This document shows positions 1-10,397 of a DNA stretch of 64,000 nucleotides, piece after piece; position 1 is the first letter of the stretch; each line of letters starts with the position of its first letter. Location of the stretch: NCBI RefSeq assembly GCF_004367585.1, contig NZ_CP038015.1, forward strand, positions 964,001 to 1,028,000, read 5' to 3'. Both the position numbers and the translations under genes were made by a program. The notes beneath the pieces are model-generated. The model was not told where the DNA came from. It was given only the letters and a program-made list of their open reading frames with translations, and did no database searches. The stretch comes from Paenisporosarcina antarctica (GTDB lineage: Bacteria; Bacillota; Bacilli; Bacillales_A; Planococcaceae).

Positions 1-27
1 GCAGGACGTAAATTTTAGGTGTATTGG

Positions 28-58
28 AGCGAGTGGTATACCTAGCCACTCGCTTTTT
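28..58 (+). terminator. Intrinsic terminator of the gene left of the window
   Basis: A 9-bp perfect stem (AGCGAGTGG / CCACTCGCT) with a 9-nt loop is followed by a run of five T. It ends a transcript entering from the left; the few codons before it are too short to identify the gene. Confidence 0.8.
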
Positions 59-151
59 AACTGGACCTAATTTCGTTTTTAAGTTAATAATAGTACCGTT
101 CACTCTTTTCTTTATAAAGTCTCGTATAATAAAATAAAGGAGTGGTTTAGT

Positions 152-1423
152 ATGGAACAACGCCTAAGTCAAAGACAATTTCAAACTCAAAAATTAGCAA
201 TGACACAATCGTTACGACAATCACTCGAAATCCTGAATTTTTCTACTCATGAGTTAAATAGTTTTCTAAAAGAGAAACAACAAGAGAACCCTTGGTTAAA
301 AATACGTTCAAAAGGTCCTTTGCTGATTACTCCAGAAATGGTTCTGCAAATACCTGATCATACTTCTTATAAAGACATACTATACTCACAATTACTCGAC
401 TTTCAATTAACTGAAGAACTCACTCAATTAGTTAAGTGGCTCTTGGACGATATAAATGAAGATGGCTTTTTAATGGATAGCCTAGAAGAGTATGGGAAAT
501 GGACAAACAAACCGGAATCTTTAATTAAAGAAGCTATCGATGTCATTCAACAGTTTGAGCCGATTGGGATAGGGGCATTTTCAAAGCAACACGCTCTTAT
601 TTTGCAAGCAACATATCATGAAATGTCTGAGCAAACAATTGATATTGTAATAAATCATTTTGATTTACTAATTAATAGAAAGTGGAAAGAGCTTGCGAAA
701 AAGATGCATATTTCATTAGAAGAAATTCAACAAATTGCTGATATATTATCCGATTTCTCAACATCTCCTTTACAACTAATTACAGAACATAAGGCTTCAT
801 ACATTCAACCAGATGCCTGTGTACTAGTTGAAGAAAAAGAACTAAATATTATCTATTATGGACATGCTTTCCCAAAAGTCCATATTGATAAAGCTTATAT
901 GAAAACATTGCCATCACAGATAGACGCTGATGTCATGACTTATATGAAACAGAAATCAAAAGAAATAAGTAATATTGACGGTCAACTACAGTGGCGGAAA
1001 TCAACTTTGCAAAGAATCATACAAGAAATTGTCCATAGACAACAAAAATATTTCATGCATGGTACACAATTTCTAGTTCCGATGACGATGACGGATGTAG
1101 CAGAACTGTTAGAATTACACGAGTCAACTGTGAGTCGTGCTGTACGAGAGAAATATCTGCAAACGAAAACTGGGGTTGTATCATTAAAGTCATTTTTCTC
1201 ACAACCTTCTACTGAAGACGTATCGGCTACTCATGTTAAAGCACGCATTCAATCTTTTATTGACCATGAAGAAAAGGAGAAGCCTCTATCAGATCAAAAA
1301 ATTGTCGATATGCTAACGAAAGAACGAATTCATTTATCAAGACGTGTGATTACGAAATATAGAAAACAACTTTTAATAGTAAGTTCTTCAAAACGAAAAC
1401 GATTTGAAAGGAAGGATTCATGA
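152..1423 (+). CDS. rpoN: RNA polymerase sigma-54 factor (SigL/RpoN)
   Basis: Sigma-54 directs RNA polymerase to -24/-12 promoters and needs an AAA+ activator to open them. Seen: a Gln-rich N-terminal activator-binding region (about residues 1-50, with QRQFQTQKL and MTQSLRQSLEIL), a central core-binding region, and a C-terminal RpoN box at about 397-406 (RRVITKYRKQ, family form ARRTVAKYRE). At 423 residues it is near the size of B. subtilis SigL (436). The ATG has AAAGGAG upstream. The stop overlaps the ATG of the glutaredoxin-like gene, so the two are probably cotranscribed. The neighbourhood (cggR next) is as in B. subtilis. No sigma-54 activator is visible in the window, so its targets cannot be inferred here. 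Confidence 0.95.
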   Translation: MEQRLSQRQFQTQKLAMTQSLRQSLEILNFSTHELNSFLKEKQQENPWLKIRSKGPLLITPEMVLQIPDHTSYKDILYSQLLDFQLTEELTQLVKWLLDDINEDGFLMDSLEEYGKWTNKPESLIKEAIDVIQQFEPIGIGAFSKQHALILQATYHEMSEQTIDIVINHFDLLINRKWKELAKKMHISLEEIQQIADILSDFSTSPLQLITEHKASYIQPDACVLVEEKELNIIYYGHAFPKVHIDKAYMKTLPSQIDADVMTYMKQKSKEISNIDGQLQWRKSTLQRIIQEIVHRQQKYFMHGTQFLVPMTMTDVAELLELHESTVSRAVREKYLQTKTGVVSLKSFFSQPSTEDVSATHVKARIQSFIDHEEKEKPLSDQKIVDMLTKERIHLSRRVITKYRKQLLIVSSSKRKRFERKDS

Positions 1424-1656
1424 TGAAAATCCGATTTTATTCTCGCGCCAACTGCTCATTATGCATAGAAGCCTGGATGATGTTGCAACTTGTAAAAGAA
1501 GATGTTCATCTAGATATTGAAGAAATTAATATTGAAGAAAATGATGAAATACATGAAAAATATGTACTTCGTATTCCTGTTATTGAGTATAAGGGAGAAG
1601 TAATTCAAGAAGGACGAATTGATTATCCGACATTGTTAGAGGCGTTTAATTCCTAA
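1420..1656 (+). CDS. Glutaredoxin-like thiol protein
   Basis: A 78-residue thioredoxin-fold protein with an N-terminal CSLC (CxxC) motif at residues 12-15 after a first beta strand (KIRFYSRANC), and a cis-proline region (RIPVIEY) at about 52-58. This matches the small glutaredoxin-like family (YvbQ-type DUF836 is one candidate). It likely reduces disulfides or acts as a small thiol carrier in the cytosol. It starts inside the rpoN stop (ATGA overlap), with GAAAGGAAGG as ribosome site. The substrate is unknown. Confidence 0.8.
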   Translation: MMKIRFYSRANCSLCIEAWMMLQLVKEDVHLDIEEINIEENDEIHEKYVLRIPVIEYKGEVIQEGRIDYPTLLEAFNS

Positions 1657-1669
1657 ACGTCTTTTTTAT

Positions 1670-1698
1670 TTGCACTATTTAAAAGATTAGAGTATATT
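1670..1698 (+). promoter_or_regulatory. Sigma-A type promoter of the cggR-gapA operon
   Basis: TTGCAC (1670-1675) and TATATT (1693-1698) are separated by exactly 17 bp. They lie just upstream of the predicted CggR operator and cggR. The assignment rests on hexamer match and position. Confidence 0.6.
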
Positions 1699-1709
1699 AA
1701 TAGTAGAAG

Positions 1710-1745
1710 CGGGACGATAAATAAATGAGTGGGACAGAAAACGTC
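1710..1745 (+). promoter_or_regulatory. Predicted CggR operator
   Basis: Known B. subtilis sites follow CGGGAC-N6-TGTC-N4-CGGGAC-N6-TGTC. Here CGGGAC (1710-1715), TGGGAC (1730-1735) and CGTC (1742-1745) fall at exactly those spacings; the first TGTC is degenerate (TAAA, 1722-1725). The site is just downstream of the promoter, where bound CggR would block elongation until fructose-1,6-bisphosphate is high. Confidence 0.7.
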
Positions 1746-1772
1746 CAACCACTTATTTAGAAGGAGAATGCA

Positions 1773-2804
1773 ATGGATCAATTACTAGGAGCACAACAAA
1801 AATTGTTACCTGAAATGACGGCACTTCTACAAAAGAGATATCGATTATTAATGACAATTCAACTGTCTGCTGGGATTGGACGTAGAGCATTAGGACAAAT
1901 TGTTCATGCAACTGAACGCGAGACTAGAAGAGAATCAGATATATTGCGAGCACAAGGGTTAATTCACGTGTTGGCAAATGGGATGGAAATTACACAAGAA
2001 GGTAATGCTGTGTTACACACTTTAAAAGTGTTAGTTCATGAATTATCTGGATTAGGTGAGATGGAAAGACAATTGGAACAGACTTTTAAGTTAGCTCAAG
2101 TAATCATCGTTCCAGGTGACAGTGAAATAGAAAGCTATGCCAAGTCGTTAATTGGTCAGGAAGCAGCAAAGCAACTCGAGTTGTTATCACAAGATCAAGA
2201 TACTGTCGCTGTTACGGGTGGTAGTACAATTGCCGCTATTACAGATCATTTATCTGTGCATATCAAACCTAAAAATTTAGTGTTTGTTGCAGCACGTGGA
2301 GGAATTGGGGAAAACGTAGAATTACAAGCGAATCATATAGCATCAGCATTCGCCCTACAAGCAAGTGGGACTTCTCGAACTCTTTACTTACCCGATCATT
2401 TAAGTGAAAAAGCATATAAGACAATGATTAAAGAACCTGTAATAAAGGAAATGATGGATTTATATGATAATACGAACATTGTCATACACGGTATAGGCGA
2501 TGCTAAAGAAATGGCACGACGTAGAAATTCGAGTCAACAAGAACTAGATACAATTTCTCAGATGCAAGCTGTTGGAGAAGCTTTTGGTTATTACTTTAAC
2601 GAACAAGGTAAAGCGGTTCATCGCATTCGAACAGTTGGAATTCAATTAAAGCAACTTAAACAAGCTCGACATTTACTTGCAGTGGCAGGTGGAGCTTCTA
2701 AAGCTTCGGCCATTCTGTCTTATTTAAAACATGCTCCCCGACAAACGGTATTAATTACAGACGAAGGTGCAGCAAAAAACATAACTCAACTTATGAGTAA
2801 TTAA
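1773..2804 (+). CDS. cggR: Central glycolytic genes regulator CggR
   Basis: A DeoR/SorC-family repressor of the gapA operon, relieved by fructose-1,6-bisphosphate. Seen: an N-terminal winged helix (about residues 20-75, with GIGRRALGQIVHATERETRR) and a SorC-type sugar-binding domain (about 90-343) with VTGGSTIAAI as phosphosugar-binding loop. Its 343 residues match the family (B. subtilis CggR 340). AGAAGGAG precedes the ATG. It is the first gene of cggR-gapA-pgk-tpiA-gpmI-eno and lies behind its own predicted operator, so it is autoregulated by inference. Confidence 0.95.
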   Translation: MDQLLGAQQKLLPEMTALLQKRYRLLMTIQLSAGIGRRALGQIVHATERETRRESDILRAQGLIHVLANGMEITQEGNAVLHTLKVLVHELSGLGEMERQLEQTFKLAQVIIVPGDSEIESYAKSLIGQEAAKQLELLSQDQDTVAVTGGSTIAAITDHLSVHIKPKNLVFVAARGGIGENVELQANHIASAFALQASGTSRTLYLPDHLSEKAYKTMIKEPVIKEMMDLYDNTNIVIHGIGDAKEMARRRNSSQQELDTISQMQAVGEAFGYYFNEQGKAVHRIRTVGIQLKQLKQARHLLAVAGGASKASAILSYLKHAPRQTVLITDEGAAKNITQLMSN

Positions 2805-2822
2805 AATTAGGAGGAAAAATAA

Positions 2823-3830
2823 ATGACTTTAAAATTAGCTATTAATGGATTTGGACGTATAGGACGCGTGGTGTTCCGCGAAGCAATGAAACAACCTGAA
2901 GTGGAAATAGTGGCGATTAACGACTTAACTAATGCAGCGATGTTAGCTCATTTACTAAAATATGATTCAATACATGGTATTTTTAATGCGGATGTTACTT
3001 CTGATGGTGACTATTTAATCGTGGATGGCAAAAAAGTTCGTGTATATGCTGAAAAAGATCCTTCAGCTTTACCTTGGAAAGAGCTTGAAATTGATATCGT
3101 GATTGAAGCTACAGGTATTTTCCGTGATACCGTATCTGCTGGTAAACATATTGAAGCAGGAGCCAAGAAAGTTATCGTTTCAGCACCTGGTAAAAGTGGA
3201 ATGCCGACATTCGTTATGGGTGTTAATCACGAGTCTTATAACGAACAAACAGATCATGTGGTTTCAAACGCTTCTTGTACGACAAATAGTTTAGCACCAG
3301 TTGCAAAAGTACTTCATGAAAATTTTGGAATTAAACGTGCTATGATGACAACGATTCATTCATACACAAATGACCAACGAATCTTAGACTTCCCACATGA
3401 AGACTATCGACGTGCACGTGCAGCCGCGGAATCTATGATTCCAACTTCAACTGGGGCAGCAGCAGCAGTAGCGTTAGTGCTCCCTGAATTAAAAGGGAAA
3501 TTAGACGGCATGGCAGTTCGAGTACCAACGCCAAATGTATCTATTGTGGATTTAGTTGCAGAGCTTGAAAAAGATGTAACTATTGAAGAACTAAATGCAG
3601 CCTTTAAATTAGCATCTGAAAATGAATTAAAAGGATTCTTAGAATATAACGAATTACCATTAGTATCTCGTGACTATAACGGCAACGCTGCTTCATCAAC
3701 TGTAGATGGACTATCAACCATGGTACTTGAGAAAAACATGGTTAAAGTTTTATCTTGGTATGATAATGAAACAGGCTACTCGGCACGTTGTATAGACCTT
3801 GCATTACACATGTACAAAAAAGGTCTGTAA
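2823..3830 (+). CDS. gapA: Glyceraldehyde-3-phosphate dehydrogenase (glycolytic GapA)
   Basis: Oxidises glyceraldehyde 3-phosphate to 1,3-bisphosphoglycerate with NAD. Seen: N-terminal Rossmann motif NGFGRIGR (residues 8-15), Asp34 in IND suiting NAD, catalytic Cys152 in SNASCTTN, and a C-terminal WYDNE motif. The length of 335 is standard. It starts 18 bp after cggR behind AGGAGG, so it is translated from the cggR transcript. Its place behind cggR marks it as the glycolytic paralogue rather than gluconeogenic GapB. A strong hairpin terminator follows (3917-3950), so gapA may be expressed above the downstream genes. Confidence 0.97.
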   Translation: MTLKLAINGFGRIGRVVFREAMKQPEVEIVAINDLTNAAMLAHLLKYDSIHGIFNADVTSDGDYLIVDGKKVRVYAEKDPSALPWKELEIDIVIEATGIFRDTVSAGKHIEAGAKKVIVSAPGKSGMPTFVMGVNHESYNEQTDHVVSNASCTTNSLAPVAKVLHENFGIKRAMMTTIHSYTNDQRILDFPHEDYRRARAAAESMIPTSTGAAAAVALVLPELKGKLDGMAVRVPTPNVSIVDLVAELEKDVTIEELNAAFKLASENELKGFLEYNELPLVSRDYNGNAASSTVDGLSTMVLEKNMVKVLSWYDNETGYSARCIDLALHMYKKGL

Positions 3831-3916
3831 TAGGAAATTCTAACTTTGAGCTAGAATGAATCTTGACTATATTTATAGCGAACATTTGCGACAACCACTA
3901 TAATAGAGTTGAGTAA

Positions 3917-3950
3917 AAGGAACGGAGGTATACTCCGTTCCTTATTTTTT
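3917..3950 (+). terminator. Intrinsic terminator between gapA and pgk
   Basis: A perfect 11-bp stem (AAGGAACGGAG / CTCCGTTCCTT) with a 5-nt loop is followed by TATTTTTT. A TATAAT (3899-3904) lies directly upstream, with no good -35 found. It splits the operon and probably lowers read-through into pgk. Confidence 0.8.
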
Positions 3951-3972
3951 AAGCATTGAAGGAGGAGAATTC

Positions 3973-5160
3973 ATGAAACAAAAGCAGACAATGAACCAAG
4001 TGGACTTTGCAGGTAAACGTGTATTTTGCAGAGTTGACTTTAACGTCCCGATGAAAGATGGAATGATTACAGACGATACACGTATTCGTGCATCACTCCC
4101 GACCATTCAACATTTGGTAGACAAAGGTGCAAAAGTAATATTAGCAAGTCATATGGGTCGACCAAAAGGAGAAGTTCATGAAGAGTTCCGCTTAACTGCA
4201 GTTGGTGTTCATCTAAGTGAGTTATTACATAAACCAGTACAAAAACTAGACGAGTCAATCGGTGAGTCAGTAGAAATTGCGATTTCTGGAATGGAAAAAG
4301 GAGACATTGTATTACTTGAAAATGTCCGGTTCCATAAAGGGGAAGAAAAGAACGATTCAGCATTAGCAGAGCAATTCGCTAAACTGGCAGATGTATATGT
4401 AAATGATGCTTTTGGAGCTGCGCACCGTGCCCATGCTTCTACAGAAGGCATTGCGAAACATATACCAGCAGTTTCTGGATTGTTAATGGAAAAAGAATTA
4501 GACGTTTTAGGGAAAGCATTATCTAAACCAGAGCGTCCATTTACTGCTATTATCGGTGGTGCAAAAGTTAAAGATAAGATTGGCGTTATTGATCATTTGT
4601 TAGACATAGTGGATAACTTATTAATCGGTGGAGGCTTATCTTATACGTTTTCGAAAGCACAGGGCTACGATATTGGAAAGTCATTAGTGGAAGAAGATAA
4701 AATTGAGTTAGCCAAATCATTTATCGAAAAAGCAAAAAACAAAGGTGTGAATTTATTCTTGCCTATGGATGTAGTTGTTGCAAGTGAGTTTTCAAAAGAT
4801 GCTGAGACAAAAGTAGTGAACATTGATGAAATCCCTTCTGACTGGATGGGTCTTGATATTGGTCCAAAAACAACTTCTCAATATGCAGACGTCATTGCCA
4901 ATTCAAAACTAATCATTTGGAATGGTCCAATGGGCGTATTTGAAATGGCGCCATTTGCAGAAGGAACGAAGGGTGTTGCAAACGCTATGGCAGCAACACA
5001 AGCCTATACAGTAATCGGTGGTGGCGATTCAGCTGCAGCTGTTGAAAAATTTGATGTAGCTGATAAAATGGATCACATCTCAACTGGTGGGGGAGCTTCA
5101 TTAGAGTTCATGGAAGGTAAAGACTTACCTGGAGTAGTAGCACTAAACGATCAAAACTAA
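3973..5160 (+). CDS. pgk: Phosphoglycerate kinase
   Basis: Transfers phosphate from 1,3-bisphosphoglycerate to ADP. Seen: N-domain substrate motifs RVDFNVP (about 20-26) and SHMGRPKG (about 59-66), the hinge, and a C-domain nucleotide loop GGGDSAAA (about 350). 395 residues is the normal length. GAAGGAGGAG precedes the ATG. The 142-bp gap from gapA holds a terminator; pgk-tpiA-gpmI-eno are then tightly packed. Confidence 0.97.
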   Translation: MKQKQTMNQVDFAGKRVFCRVDFNVPMKDGMITDDTRIRASLPTIQHLVDKGAKVILASHMGRPKGEVHEEFRLTAVGVHLSELLHKPVQKLDESIGESVEIAISGMEKGDIVLLENVRFHKGEEKNDSALAEQFAKLADVYVNDAFGAAHRAHASTEGIAKHIPAVSGLLMEKELDVLGKALSKPERPFTAIIGGAKVKDKIGVIDHLLDIVDNLLIGGGLSYTFSKAQGYDIGKSLVEEDKIELAKSFIEKAKNKGVNLFLPMDVVVASEFSKDAETKVVNIDEIPSDWMGLDIGPKTTSQYADVIANSKLIIWNGPMGVFEMAPFAEGTKGVANAMAATQAYTVIGGGDSAAAVEKFDVADKMDHISTGGGASLEFMEGKDLPGVVALNDQN

Positions 5161-5172
5161 GGAGGAATTCGC

Positions 5173-5934
5173 ATGCGAAAACCCATTATTGCTGGTAACT
5201 GGAAAATGTACAAAACTTTATCTGAAGCGAAACAATTTGCTGAAGAAGTAAAAGGTTTAGCGCCAGATTCTGTGAAAGTGGATACAGTGATTTGTGCTCC
5301 GGCACTTTTTCTTGAACAATTAACACAATTATTATCTGGATCAGCTGTACATGTAGGTGCTCAAACGATGCACTTTGAAAATGAAGGTGCTTTTACTGGT
5401 GAAGTTAGCCCAGTTCAATTAGCAGACTTAGGTGTTGAATATGTTGTTGTAGGACACTCCGAACGACGTGAATATTTCAATGAAACAGACGAAGCTGTCA
5501 ATAAGAAAGTGCATGCGGCATTTGCCAATTCATTAACTCCAATTGTTTGTGTAGGTGAAACTCTTGAAGAGCGTGAAGCAGGTAACACGACAGCGAAGGT
5601 AGAAGGACAAGTAGAAAAAGGCCTAGCTGACTTGACTGAAGAACAAGTGAAACAAACGGTCATCGCATATGAACCAATATGGGCGATTGGTACTGGTAAA
5701 ACAGCTACATCTGAAGATGCCAATGAAGTGTGTGGGGCAATTCGTTCGAAAGTAGAATCGTTATTTGGTCAACAAGTGGCGGATGCTGTACGTATTCAAT
5801 ATGGCGGTTCTGTTAAACCAGAAAATATTGTAGAATTATTATTGATGGAACATATTGATGGTGCCCTAGTTGGTGGCGCAAGCTTACAAGCTCCCTCATT
5901 CCTGAAATTACTTGAGGCTGGTGCCAATGTCTAA
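5173..5934 (+). CDS. tpiA: Triosephosphate isomerase
   Basis: Interconverts dihydroxyacetone phosphate and glyceraldehyde 3-phosphate. Seen: GNWKMYK (Asn9/Lys11), electrophile His95 in GHSERR, catalytic Glu167 in [12 protein letters not shown], and phosphate loop YGGSVKPEN. 253 residues is normal. It starts 12 bp after pgk behind AAGGAGG. Its stop overlaps the start of gpmI by 8 bases, consistent with translational coupling. Confidence 0.97.
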   Translation: MRKPIIAGNWKMYKTLSEAKQFAEEVKGLAPDSVKVDTVICAPALFLEQLTQLLSGSAVHVGAQTMHFENEGAFTGEVSPVQLADLGVEYVVVGHSERREYFNETDEAVNKKVHAAFANSLTPIVCVGETLEEREAGNTTAKVEGQVEKGLADLTEEQVKQTVIAYEPIWAIGTGKTATSEDANEVCGAIRSKVESLFGQQVADAVRIQYGGSVKPENIVELLLMEHIDGALVGGASLQAPSFLKLLEAGANV

Positions 5935-7471
5935 ATTACCAGTTGCACTGATTATCTTAGATGGCTTTGCTCTTCGTAGCGAGGTTTTTGGTAATGCAGT
6001 GGCGCAAGCGAAAAAACCAAATTTTGATCGCTTTTGGAATGACTATCCTCACTCGTCCTTGATTGCTTCAGGGAAGGCAGTAGGACTTCCTGAAGGACAA
6101 ATGGGGAATTCGGAAGTTGGACATTTAAATATTGGCGCTGGACGTATCGTTTATCAAAATTTAACACGTATTCATAAATCGATTGTGGATACCGATTTTT
6201 ACCAAAATACTGCGTTTATGGAAGCCATTGCACATGTAAAAGCAAATGGTTCAAAGCTCCATTTAATGGGTTTGTTATCTGATGGTGGCGTTCATTCACA
6301 CTACGAGCACTTATTTGCTTTGCTGCAAATAGCGAAAATGCACGGAGTTGAAGATGTATTTGTTCATGGATTTTTAGATGGACGCGATGTTGGTCCAACA
6401 ACTGCACTTGCATATATCGAAGAAACCGAACGTCAAATGTCTGATCTCGGTGTAGGTAAGTTTGCTACTATAAGTGGACGTTATTATGCAATGGATCGTG
6501 ATCACAGGTGGGAACGTGTAGAGAAAACGTATCGCGCATTAGTGGACGGTGTAGGCGAATCAGCTACTTCAGCTGTTGCTGGAGTTCAGTCTTCTTATGA
6601 TAATCAAGTAGCAGATGAATTTGTTATACCGTTTGTCATTGAAGAAAAAGGACAACCAATCGCAACGATTGACACACAAGATGCTGTTATTTTCTTTAAT
6701 TTCAGACCGGATCGAGCGATTCAATTATCATCTGTTTTTACAAATTCTGATTGCGATGCATCATTCTCACTGAGTCCTAAACATCCAACTGACTTAAAGT
6801 TTGTTACGTTTACTTCTTATAGTGACCAAGTTTTTGCATCTATAGCATATGAGAATGACAACTTAGTCAATACGATTGGGGAAGTTCTTTCAGTAAATGG
6901 CAAAACACAATTACGAATAGCTGAAACGGAAAAATACCCACATGTTACGTTCTTTATGAGTGGTGGACGAGAACAACGTTTTCCAGGTGAAGAACGAATA
7001 TTAATTAATTCACCAAAAGTTGCAACGTATGATCTACAACCAGAAATGAGCGCTTATGAAGTGACCGATGCTTTGTTAGATGCTATTTCATCAGATCGTT
7101 TTGATGGAATTTTATTGAATTTTGCTAATCCTGATATGGTGGGCCATAGTGGTATGCTTGAGCCAACGATTCGTGCGATTGAAGTGGTTGACGAATGTTT
7201 AGGACGTATTGTTGATGCACTATTATCAAAAGGTGGAACAGCTATCATCACGGCAGATCATGGGAATTCAGATGAAGTCTTAACAATCAAAGGTCAACCT
7301 ATGACTGCTCATACAACTAATCCAGTTCCTGTTATTGTTACAAAAAAAGGAATAGAGCTACGTGAAGATGGCATTTTAGCCGATTTAGCACCAACCATGT
7401 TACACTTATTAGGAATTACGCCACCATTTGAAATGACAGGTAAAACATTACTGAAAACTGAGGAGACTTAA
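5927..7471 (+). CDS. gpmI: 2,3-bisphosphoglycerate-independent phosphoglycerate mutase
   Basis: Converts 3- to 2-phosphoglycerate with Mn, typical of Bacillus, where the activity falls during sporulation. Seen: metal ligand Asp12 in LDGF, phospho-acceptor Ser62 in GNSEVGH, DGRDVGP in the phosphotransferase insert, and a C-terminal metal site TADHGNSDE. The ATG at 5927 gives 514 residues ([13 protein letters not shown]), close to the usual 511. A TTG five codons earlier lies inside tpiA and is less likely. It overlaps tpiA by 8 bases. Confidence 0.95.
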   Translation: MSKLPVALIILDGFALRSEVFGNAVAQAKKPNFDRFWNDYPHSSLIASGKAVGLPEGQMGNSEVGHLNIGAGRIVYQNLTRIHKSIVDTDFYQNTAFMEAIAHVKANGSKLHLMGLLSDGGVHSHYEHLFALLQIAKMHGVEDVFVHGFLDGRDVGPTTALAYIEETERQMSDLGVGKFATISGRYYAMDRDHRWERVEKTYRALVDGVGESATSAVAGVQSSYDNQVADEFVIPFVIEEKGQPIATIDTQDAVIFFNFRPDRAIQLSSVFTNSDCDASFSLSPKHPTDLKFVTFTSYSDQVFASIAYENDNLVNTIGEVLSVNGKTQLRIAETEKYPHVTFFMSGGREQRFPGEERILINSPKVATYDLQPEMSAYEVTDALLDAISSDRFDGILLNFANPDMVGHSGMLEPTIRAIEVVDECLGRIVDALLSKGGTAIITADHGNSDEVLTIKGQPMTAHTTNPVPVIVTKKGIELREDGILADLAPTMLHLLGITPPFEMTGKTLLKTEET

Positions 7472-8770
<1,299 letters not shown>

Positions 8771-8775
8771 AGTAG

Positions 8776-8812
8776 AAAGCCGGACACGACTTTAAATTGT
8801 GTCCGGCTTTTA
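8776..8812 (+). terminator. Terminator of the glycolytic operon
   Basis: A perfect 12-bp stem (AAAGCCGGACAC / GTGTCCGGCTTT) followed by T-rich sequence directly after eno. The next 200 bases up to secG contain no recognisable gene. Confidence 0.85.
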
Positions 8813-8958
8813 ATTGCACATTAACATTAAAATTATAGGGTAATTATTTAAAGAGATGCACCTTAAATTTCTAAAAAGTATTGAATATAGATTAAGCGAT
8901 TATACTTGTCTATATTGTCAAACAGAATTCTTAATGTATTTCTCTATGTTTATTGTGC

Positions 8959-8986
8959 TTGACTCTATTATTTGGTAAAATAGTAT
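8959..8986 (+). promoter_or_regulatory. Likely sigma-A promoter of secG
   Basis: TTGACT (8959-8964) and TAGTAT (8981-8986) are spaced by 16 bp, 35 bp upstream of the secG start. Called by hexamer match only. Confidence 0.45.
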
Positions 8987-9020
8987 TTGTTGTGATGTTT
9001 CTGATCGGGAGGTGGAACAA

Positions 9021-9248
9021 ATGCATGCGTTGTTATTGACTTTACTAGTCATCAATTCGTTAGCATTAATCGTTGTTGTGTTGTTACAATCAGGGAAAAG
9101 TGCAGGTTTATCAGGTGCCATCTCTGGCGGAGCTGAGCAACTTTTCGGGAAGCAAAAAGCAAGAGGAATTGATCTTGTCTTACACCGAATAACGATTGTA
9201 TTAGCTGTATTATTTTTTATTTTGGCAATTGCCGTAACGAAATTATAA
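9021..9248 (+). CDS. secG: Protein translocase subunit SecG
   Basis: Small membrane subunit of the SecYEG channel. Seen: 75 residues with two membrane segments (about 2-22 and 55-73), and the conserved central loop [20 protein letters not shown]. The ATG at 9021 lies behind GGGAGGTG; an earlier GTG at 9012 falls inside that ribosome site. It stands before est-rnr-smpB-ssrA as in B. subtilis. Confidence 0.93.
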   Translation: MHALLLTLLVINSLALIVVVLLQSGKSAGLSGAISGGAEQLFGKQKARGIDLVLHRITIVLAVLFFILAIAVTKL

Positions 9249-9261
9249 TAAACACATACGA

Positions 9262-9296
9262 ACCGTCTGACCGACTAAATTGGTTAGGCGTTTTCT
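9262..9296 (+). terminator. Terminator after secG
   Basis: CGTCTGACC pairs with GGTTAGGCG (two G-U pairs) and is followed by TTTTCTT. Moderate stability. Confidence 0.55.
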
Positions 9297-9443
9297 TATA
9301 CTGATTATTAATTGAAAAAGGTAGGAAATTACATTAGTATAAGAAAAACTTTAACGTGCATCATTATAGATGCACACTGTGTTTTGCTAGCACTGATTAA
9401 TATTGAAACATGTTAGAAATCAGTATAAAAAACAGAGTATTTA

Positions 9444-9579
9444 TGTCTAGTTCCAAGCGTTAGCTCGCTCCTAAGCTTTGGCCAACAGGATGTGAACCAT
9501 GTAGGCGTTGCGACATGACGTCATGTTGTAAGCTCCTCACATCTATTTCGCCAAAGTAGAGCTAGATTAGCGCTTTTCA
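9444..9579. repeat. Degenerate dispersed repeat (TGTCTAG...GCGCTTTTC type)
   Basis: The 359-bp gap between secG and est holds no gene. A stretch opening TGTCTAGTTCC and closing AGCGCTTTTC has the borders of a noncoding repeat that I recall as scattered in many Planococcaceae/Bacillaceae genomes. The inside is imperfectly palindromic and diverged. A separate small hairpin (GTGCATC / GATGCAC, about 9356-9375) precedes it. A copy in reverse orientation is suggested at 57690. Confidence 0.45.
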
Positions 9580-9607
9580 CTTCTCTTATTAGATGGAGGT
9601 CTTTTTA

Positions 9608-10354
9608 ATGCGAATCGCGCAACCCAAACCGTTCTTTTTTGAAGCGGGTAAAAGAGCTGTATTATTACTACATGGATTTACAGGAAATTCGTCAGATGTG
9701 CGTATGCTTGGTCGTTTTTTAGAGAAAAATGGCTATACTAGTCTGGCACCTCACTATAAAGGACATGGTGTACCGCCTGAAGAATTAATTTTAACAGGAC
9801 CTACCGATTGGTGGCAGGACGTTATAAGTGGCTATGACCAATTAAAAGCAGCTGGCTATGAAGAAATTGCTGTTGCTGGATTATCATTAGGTGGTGTTTT
9901 TTCATTGAAATTAGGGTATACCTTTCCTATAAAAGGAATTGTGACAATGTGTGCTCCTATGTCTATGAAAACAACAGAACTTATGTATGAAGGAGTTTTA
10001 AAATATGCAAGAGATTATAAGCGCTTTGAAGGAAAAGACGCATCTCTTATCGAAGAAGAAGTAGAAGTTCTTCAAGAGAGTTCGATGGAGTCTCTACCTG
10101 ATTTACGAAGCCTTGTGTATGACGTTCGTGAAAATGTGGATCATATATACGCGCCACTATTTGTTGTTCAAGGACGTCAAGATAGCGTGATTGATACAAA
10201 CTCAGCCAATATCATTTATGATGAGGCAGAATCATTTGAAAAGGAAATCAAATGGTATGAAAAATCAGGCCATGTGATTACGCTTGATCTTGAAAAAGAA
10301 CAATTACATGAGGATATACTAGGATTTTTACAGTCATTAGAGTGGCAGGAGTAA
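9608..10354 (+). CDS. est: Carboxylesterase (Est30/YvaK-like alpha/beta hydrolase)
   Basis: Hydrolyses short carboxylic esters; the physiological substrate is unknown. Seen: oxyanion region [12 protein letters not shown], nucleophile Ser93 in GLSLGG, acid Asp in [10 protein letters not shown] and His in KSGHVITLD, matching the Est30 triad. 248 residues equals Geobacillus Est30 (247). ATG at 9608 follows ATGGAGGT; the upstream ATG at 9593 overlaps that site. It lies directly upstream of rnr as in B. subtilis (yvaK-rnr). Confidence 0.93.
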   Translation: MRIAQPKPFFFEAGKRAVLLLHGFTGNSSDVRMLGRFLEKNGYTSLAPHYKGHGVPPEELILTGPTDWWQDVISGYDQLKAAGYEEIAVAGLSLGGVFSLKLGYTFPIKGIVTMCAPMSMKTTELMYEGVLKYARDYKRFEGKDASLIEEEVEVLQESSMESLPDLRSLVYDVRENVDHIYAPLFVVQGRQDSVIDTNSANIIYDEAESFEKEIKWYEKSGHVITLDLEKEQLHEDILGFLQSLEWQE

Positions 10355-10397
10355 AAACTGTCTCACTCGCACACGCTATAAAAAGGAGGGATGAAAG

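Noticed and set aside
4067-5723. Several minus-strand frames of 80-102 codons inside pgk and tpiA
   Set aside because: They are shadows of well-conserved genes with no ribosome sites; translation shows low-complexity Ser/Leu patterns.
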